A DNA stretch of 9,144 nucleotides, taken from the NCBI GenBank assembly GCA_002011395.1, contig MTNG01000078.1:1-9144 (forward strand). The letters are read 5' to 3'. Made by a program: the position numbers and the translations under genes. Below are positions 5,438 through 9,144 of the stretch, piece by piece. The DNA is from Candidatus Aciduliprofundum sp. JdFR-45 (GTDB lineage: Archaea; Thermoplasmatota; Thermoplasmata; Thermoplasmatales; JdFR-45). The notes below the pieces were generated by a model. It was not told the origin of the DNA and did no database searches. It saw only the letters and a list, made by a program, of their open reading frames with translations. Positions within the stretch are counted from its first letter, which is position 1. Each line of letters starts with the position of its first letter.

Positions 5438-6994
5438 GTGGTGGATGTCGTCCTGACAACGGACAGGACGATGATGACCAATCACCACGGGAAGGAGTTT
5501 CTGGGGTTTGGAACGACGGGGGTTCCGGTTATAATGCCAGAGCGATTCTGGTTTTATCTATTCGCGCCCAGGGTCAGAACGGATGGCGATGGCAGGCCCC
5601 GAGAGGCACCTTACGGCCTCAGAAAGATAGAGGCTGCACTGCTGGACGCCGGCATAGACGCCGCCATAGTGGACCCCTCTCATCTGGACGACGCGGTGAA
5701 AGGCGCCAGAGTCATAATGCTCTCGCACCATGACTACTTTGGCTTCGGCCCGCCTTCATCCACGTTCGCCACGCTCTTTGAAGCGGAGCCACTCAACGCC
5801 CGTTCCTTCCGCCACCTTATGGAATCCGCTCCGATGAGGGATGCAAAGAAGAGGGGTGTGAAAATAATAGCAGGTGGCCCTGCGGCGTGGCAGTGGAGGT
5901 ACAGGGAGGAGGACAGGAGGCGCTGGGGCATAGACACCGTCGTGGAGGGCGAGGGCGAGAGGATAGCGGTGGACCTCGCAAGGAGAGCGCTGAAGGGTGA
6001 GCCGCTCCCGGAGTGGGTGGTCATGCCCCCGAACGAGGCCCCAGGAATAGATGAGATTCCGCTCATAAAGGGACCAGCCGTTAATGGCATGGTGGAAATC
6101 ATGAGGGGCTGTCCCAGGGGTTGTAAGTTCTGCTCCGTAACCCTTCGTCCCCTGAGACACATACCTCTGGAGAGAATTGAGAAGGAAATACTCATAAACA
6201 AAAGGGGTGGGCTGAAGGGGACAATATTACACTCCGAGGACGTTCTTCTCTACGGTGCTAAGGGCGTCAAACCCGAGGGAGAGAAGGTCTATAAGGTAAA
6301 CGTAGTGGCCAAGCGTCACATGAAGATCATCTCGTGGAGCCACCTCAGCGTGGCGGCTCTCGTCTACGCGGAGAGGAACGGCAGATGGATATCCCGCATA
6401 ATGGATGAGGTCGTTCTGCAAGGTGGACAGCGGTTCCTTGGAGTGGAGGTTGGCGTGGAAACTGGAAGTGAGCGTCTCACAAGGCTAATCATGCCAGCGA
6501 AAGCGGCACCGTACCCGCCGGAGGAATGGAGGGAACTCGTGATAGAGGCCGCGGGGATAATGGAAGACAACAGAATACTCCCCGCCATGACCCTCATCGC
6601 GGGATTGCCCGAGGAGAGCGAGGAGGACGTTCTCAGAACCATAGAACTCGTGGACGACCTGTGGGATTTCAGGGGACTCATCGTTCCGCTGTTCTTCGTT
6701 CCCATGGGGATGCTCAGCGACAGGGACTGGTTCAGAAAGCACAGGATGAGCGACGTTCACATGGAACTCCTCAAGAGGTGCCTGACCCATGGCATACGTC
6801 AGAGCAAATCCATACTGAAGGAGTACTTCAGCGACTCTCCGATACTGTCCCGGCTTATAAGCCCCTTCCTGCATCTGTTCATATGGGAGATTGAGAGGTA
6901 CGCGAAAAAATACGGTTTCTGGAGCGAGCCAGACACACACTGCATACTGGGCGACGCCGTGGAAGGGGCGGAACCGCCCATGGTCAATACATGA
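5438..6994 (+). CDS. Radical SAM protein with B12-binding-like N-terminal half, archaeal, function unknown
   Basis: 518 aa from the GTG at 5438. The N-terminal ~200 residues resemble a cobalamin-binding Rossmann domain. They contain DVVLTTDRTMMTNHHGKEF at the start, LRKIEAALLDAGIDAAIVD, then VKIIAGGPAAWQWR and GIDTVVEGEGER, but lack the DxHxxG motif that coordinates cobalt. The radical SAM core begins with MRGCPRGCKFC; C225, C229 and C232 form the CxxxCxxC that holds the 4Fe-4S cluster. GVEVGVETGSERL (core strand) and TLIAGLPEESEEDV (SAM-binding region) follow. The last ~80 residues are helical. Radical SAM enzymes of this layout include methyltransferases and methylthiotransferases; the substrate here is unknown. 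The N-terminal motif recalls a widespread archaeal radical SAM family. The 3' end overlaps the opposing truD by 11 bp. Start chosen by the RBS at 5424-5431 and codon use; GTG 5345 would add 31 residues. Confidence 0.88.
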   Translation: MVDVVLTTDRTMMTNHHGKEFLGFGTTGVPVIMPERFWFYLFAPRVRTDGDGRPREAPYGLRKIEAALLDAGIDAAIVDPSHLDDAVKGARVIMLSHHDYFGFGPPSSTFATLFEAEPLNARSFRHLMESAPMRDAKKRGVKIIAGGPAAWQWRYREEDRRRWGIDTVVEGEGERIAVDLARRALKGEPLPEWVVMPPNEAPGIDEIPLIKGPAVNGMVEIMRGCPRGCKFCSVTLRPLRHIPLERIEKEILINKRGGLKGTILHSEDVLLYGAKGVKPEGEKVYKVNVVAKRHMKIISWSHLSVAALVYAERNGRWISRIMDEVVLQGGQRFLGVEVGVETGSERLTRLIMPAKAAPYPPEEWRELVIEAAGIMEDNRILPAMTLIAGLPEESEEDVLRTIELVDDLWDFRGLIVPLFFVPMGMLSDRDWFRKHRMSDVHMELLKRCLTHGIRQSKSILKEYFSDSPILSRLISPFLHLFIWEIERYAKKYGFWSEPDTHCILGDAVEGAEPPMVNT

Positions 6995-8237
6995 GGAGGG
7001 AGCGCTCCTTCATCACCTCACGCATGAAACTGGTGGCATAGGAGCCGCGCCAGAGAGCGAGACGAAGGGTGTATTTCGCCTCGCCTCTTTCCACGATGGA
7101 CGGCGAATTGAGCCATCTTGCACCGACCGGGCGCCTCGTTCCGCCCGGCATTACACCGGGGAGCGGTCTCTGAGGCACACCGTGCTTCTCCATCACCTCC
7201 CTCTCAATCTCGCCCTGTAGACCGAAAGCGCGTGGTGCATCCGGGCCGGGAAGGGCTCCCGTGGGGTACACGCGGCCCTCACGTGCGAGAGCCCTGATCT
7301 TCTCAACGTTCCACCGGGTGACCTCAACGAACTCGTCTGAACGCGGGACACCGTGCTCGTCCACAGGTACAACCACATCGCCCACATCCGGCATGAGGAG
7401 GGATGCACCCCTCGCCATCCTCTCGCTCACCGCAAGGTTGAAGAGGTATGATTGATACGCATGCACGAACATGAGGATGAGGTTGCGCGGCAGGGAAAGC
7501 ATAGCGCCCCTGTAATCCCCCGGGTTCGCCAGAAGATGCTGCAGAACCGTTCTCTCCAGCCCGCACCACTTTGGCAACGCATAGAGCGTCGCCTTCACAT
7601 CCTCGTCCTCCCAGTAATGCAACCTCGCCTCCCGCGAGTCGTCCTCCCCCGGAAAGCCCACGAAGACCCTCACCGCCTCCCTGTAATCGCCCAGAAGGAG
7701 TTGTTTCCCCACTATGTGATTCACGGGTCGCGTGGTTCCAAACCTCTGCGGTCCGTAGAAGTTGGGGAAGTGCCCGCACGAGAGCAATTCATCCAGCACC
7801 GCATCAAGCGCATCCGGATTTTCCGCATCGTAGACGGTTATCATGAACTCGTTTCCAATATGGGAGCCGGGCCTGAGCGGACTGGATGAACGGAGAACCT
7901 CCAGCACCTCAACGTCTTTCAGGTTGAGTTTGCGGAGGCGTTCCTCCTCCACCCCTCTGATGGAGAAGTACTGCTCCGTTATCGCCCTTTTGTCCTTCAG
8001 CCCCGAGTAGGAGATGCGATGCACGCTTATGCCGAGGGCCCGTGCCAGCGCTCTGGCGAACCTGGCGGTCTCCCAATTCCGGAGTCGTACGCGGACAACG
8101 AGGTACTCATCGCCCGGGGGAATATGTCCGGGAATCTCGCGAACCACGAACCCCTCAATTTCCCTTCTGAGACGCCCTCCAGTGCCCGGTGAACGCGTGA
8201 GATATCCGCGAACACCTATGTCCTCGAAGGTGGGCAT
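6984..8237 (-). CDS. truD: tRNA pseudouridine(13) synthase TruD
   Basis: 417 aa, normal for archaeal TruD (Pus7 family), which isomerises U13 of certain tRNAs; eukaryotic Pus7 acts on further RNAs. The catalytic motif GLKDKRA (79-85) contains the nucleophile D82, and the family signature NFYGPQRFG is at 159-167. The N-terminal conserved strand reads IEGFVVREI where most members have an EDF-type motif, a mild variation. The central TRUD insertion domain is present (about 180-340). The ATG at 8237 directly follows the TGA of the upstream gene with no gap and has GGTGAG just before it, so translation is coupled. The stop lies inside the end of the opposing radical SAM gene. Third visible gene of the nadA-DUF77-truD strand. 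Confidence 0.96.
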   Translation of the reverse strand: MPTFEDIGVRGYLTRSPGTGGRLRREIEGFVVREIPGHIPPGDEYLVVRVRLRNWETARFARALARALGISVHRISYSGLKDKRAITEQYFSIRGVEEERLRKLNLKDVEVLEVLRSSSPLRPGSHIGNEFMITVYDAENPDALDAVLDELLSCGHFPNFYGPQRFGTTRPVNHIVGKQLLLGDYREAVRVFVGFPGEDDSREARLHYWEDEDVKATLYALPKWCGLERTVLQHLLANPGDYRGAMLSLPRNLILMFVHAYQSYLFNLAVSERMARGASLLMPDVGDVVVPVDEHGVPRSDEFVEVTRWNVEKIRALAREGRVYPTGALPGPDAPRAFGLQGEIEREVMEKHGVPQRPLPGVMPGGTRRPVGARWLNSPSIVERGEAKYTLRLALWRGSYATSFMREVMKERSLLMY

Positions 8238-8531
8238 TCACTCACCGAGCACGCTCCTGACCTTGCCCTCCATGGATGCCTCCTTATCCACCCTGTGGTC
8301 AACCTTGAGATTGATTACAACCCGGCGGGCGCCCATTTCCAGCACCGCCTTTTCGGCCTTCGCCACCACGTTGAACAACTCCTCCAAGCATCCCGCCTCT
8401 ATGATTGTGCCCATGGCCGTTAACTGATGCTTCAGCCCGCTGTCCCTTATGACCTCATAGGCGGCCTTCACGTATCTGGAAAGGCTTGTGCCCTCGGAGA
8501 CGGGGAATATGGACACCTCCGCTATGATCAT
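8238..8531 (-). CDS. MTH1187/YkoF-type thiamine-binding family protein (DUF77, UPF0045)
   Basis: 97 aa, whole length of the family. The fold is a ferredoxin-like alpha/beta domain that forms tetramers; members have been found with thiamine or related ligands bound, but their role is unclear. Family marks are the opening strand MIIAEVSIFPVSEG, GLKHQLTAMGTIIEAG (about 32-47) and the ending VVINLKVDHRVDKEASMEGK. It lies 40 bp after nadA, has its own TATA-like box in that gap and abuts truD exactly (TGA then ATG). The ATG at 8531 gives the canonical N-terminus; there is no clear Shine-Dalgarno site, so it may be translated leaderless. Confidence 0.93.
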   Translation of the reverse strand: MIIAEVSIFPVSEGTSLSRYVKAAYEVIRDSGLKHQLTAMGTIIEAGCLEELFNVVAKAEKAVLEMGARRVVINLKVDHRVDKEASMEGKVRSVLGE

Positions 8532-8555
8532 AGAGAGACCATATGTTCGGAGGGT

Positions 8556-8570
8556 GATAAAGGTTTGCGC
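8556..8570 (-). promoter_or_regulatory. BRE/TATA promoter of the DUF77-truD pair
   Basis: On the minus strand GCGCAAA (8570-8564) precedes CCTTTATC (8563-8556), about 25-32 bp ahead of the ATG at 8531. That fits a start at or within a few bases of the codon. It lies in the 40-bp gap after nadA, so the pair can be transcribed independently of nadA. Confidence 0.5.
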
Positions 8571-8571
8571 G

Positions 8572-9144
8572 TCACCACCCGTTCAGCATCCTCTCTATGG
8601 CCTTTCTGGCCCTCACGGCCACCCTCTCGGGCACGCGAACCAAATACACGTCGTTGTGAAGTGAGTTGAGAACTTTCTCCAGCGTTATCTTCTTCATTTG
8701 CTTGCATATCGCGTTTCTGACGGGGTGGAACTTCTTATGAGGATACAGCGTGGAGAGCCGATAGCACATTTCCTTCTCCGTCGCTATGAGAAACTCATCG
8801 GCGTCCAGCTGTCCCGCCAAGCGCACCATTCCGCCCGTGCTGGCTATGTGGTCTGCCATCTCCTGAACGTCAGGCGGACACTCGGGATGGGCTATGAGAA
8901 CCGCTTTGGGGTGCTCTTTACGCGCCTTCTCCACTTCCTCGCGGGTGAAATTGCTGTGCACATAGCAGTGCCCGTCCTCGGGAACTACTGTTATCTCCTT
9001 GTCCGAACATCTCTTTTTGATGTAGTATCCGAGGTTCACGTCGGGACCGAATATCACCTTGCGGGACGGGGCGCTGCACACGACGTCGGCCGCGTTGGCC
9101 GACGTGCACGTGGCATCCGCGAAGGACTTCGCTATGGCACGCGT
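8572..9144 (-). CDS. nadA: Quinolinate synthase NadA, C-terminal 190 residues (5' end outside the window)
   Basis: The frame is open to the window edge, with about 110 N-terminal residues missing if the protein has the usual length of around 300. NadA condenses iminoaspartate with dihydroxyacetone phosphate to quinolinate for NAD synthesis, using a 4Fe-4S cluster. Visible family motifs, numbered from the first visible residue, are ATCTSANAADVV (11-22), FGPDVNLGYYI, EDGHCYVH (C60), LIAHPECPPDV, STGGMVRLA, FLIATEKEM and AICKQMKKITLEKVL (C147). C60 and C147 are the second and third cluster ligands by position, 87 residues apart, matching known NadA spacing; the first ligand lies outside the window. 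A GTG at 9081 is internal and not a start. Stop is TGA at 8574-8572. Confidence 0.95.
   Translation of the reverse strand, partial: TRAIAKSFADATCTSANAADVVCSAPSRKVIFGPDVNLGYYIKKRCSDKEITVVPEDGHCYVHSNFTREEVEKARKEHPKAVLIAHPECPPDVQEMADHIASTGGMVRLAGQLDADEFLIATEKEMCYRLSTLYPHKKFHPVRNAICKQMKKITLEKVLNSLHNDVYLVRVPERVAVRARKAIERMLNGW

Noticed and set aside
5467..5480. C-box-like GATGATGA suggesting a C/D box sRNA
   Set aside because: No paired D box (CTGA) or C'/D' arrangement at proper spacing, and it lies in well-supported coding sequence.
9079..9081. GTG at 9081 (minus strand) as the nadA start
   Set aside because: The frame continues upstream and encodes the conserved NadA motif CTSANAADV, so the GTG is an internal valine and the gene runs off the window edge.
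1..9144. CRISPR array, insertion sequence, integrase or attachment-site repeats
   Set aside because: No regularly spaced repeats, transposase or integrase motifs, or long terminal repeats were seen on either strand.

Overview
This is a GC-rich, gene-dense window that reads as a euryarchaeal chromosome. Evidence includes RadB (a recombinase paralogue known from euryarchaea), a FEN1-type flap endonuclease ending in a PCNA-binding box, a GMP synthase ATP-pyrophosphatase encoded without the glutaminase domain, an archaeal-style NcsA/TtuA tRNA thiolase and a one-domain PRC-barrel protein. BRE/TATA-like boxes sit about 25 bp ahead of likely transcription starts, and several genes look leaderless. 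Heavy use of AGG/AGA for Arg and ATA for Ile in a GC-rich background suggests a thermophile. A Thermoplasmata-related lineage is possible, but I cannot fix the taxon by eye.

Layout. (1) Positions 1-2887 (+): a tightly packed operon of an unrecognised 3' gene fragment, ncsA, radB and fen, with successive reading frames overlapping by 4, 11 and 11 bp. It joins tRNA 2-thiolation with recombination/repair and flap processing. (2) Positions 2900-3492 (+): its own promoter, then a 77-aa Lrp-type ligand-binding (RAM) domain without a DNA-binding domain, and a small three-helix membrane protein. (3) Positions 3500-4476 (+): guaAB from a probably leaderless promoter. (4) Positions 4500-5214: a winged-helix regulator (+) and a PRC-barrel protein (-) whose coding ends overlap tail-to-tail by 27 bp. 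(5) Positions 5215-5437: an AT-rich divergent promoter region followed by a probable leader of about 100 nt. (6) Positions 5438-6994 (+): an uncharacterised archaeal radical SAM protein with a B12-binding-like N-terminal half. (7) Positions 6984-9144 (-): nadA (cut by the window edge), an MTH1187/DUF77 thiamine-binding-family protein, and truD, whose end overlaps the radical SAM gene by 11 bp.

Most of the window is core housekeeping: tRNA modification (NcsA, TruD), DNA repair (RadB, FEN1), and GMP and NAD synthesis. I see no mobile element, CRISPR array, tRNA or rRNA gene, or defence island. The less explained parts are the radical SAM gene with its leader, the RAM-domain/membrane-protein pair, the regulator/PRC-barrel overlap, and the unrecognised gene at the left edge.
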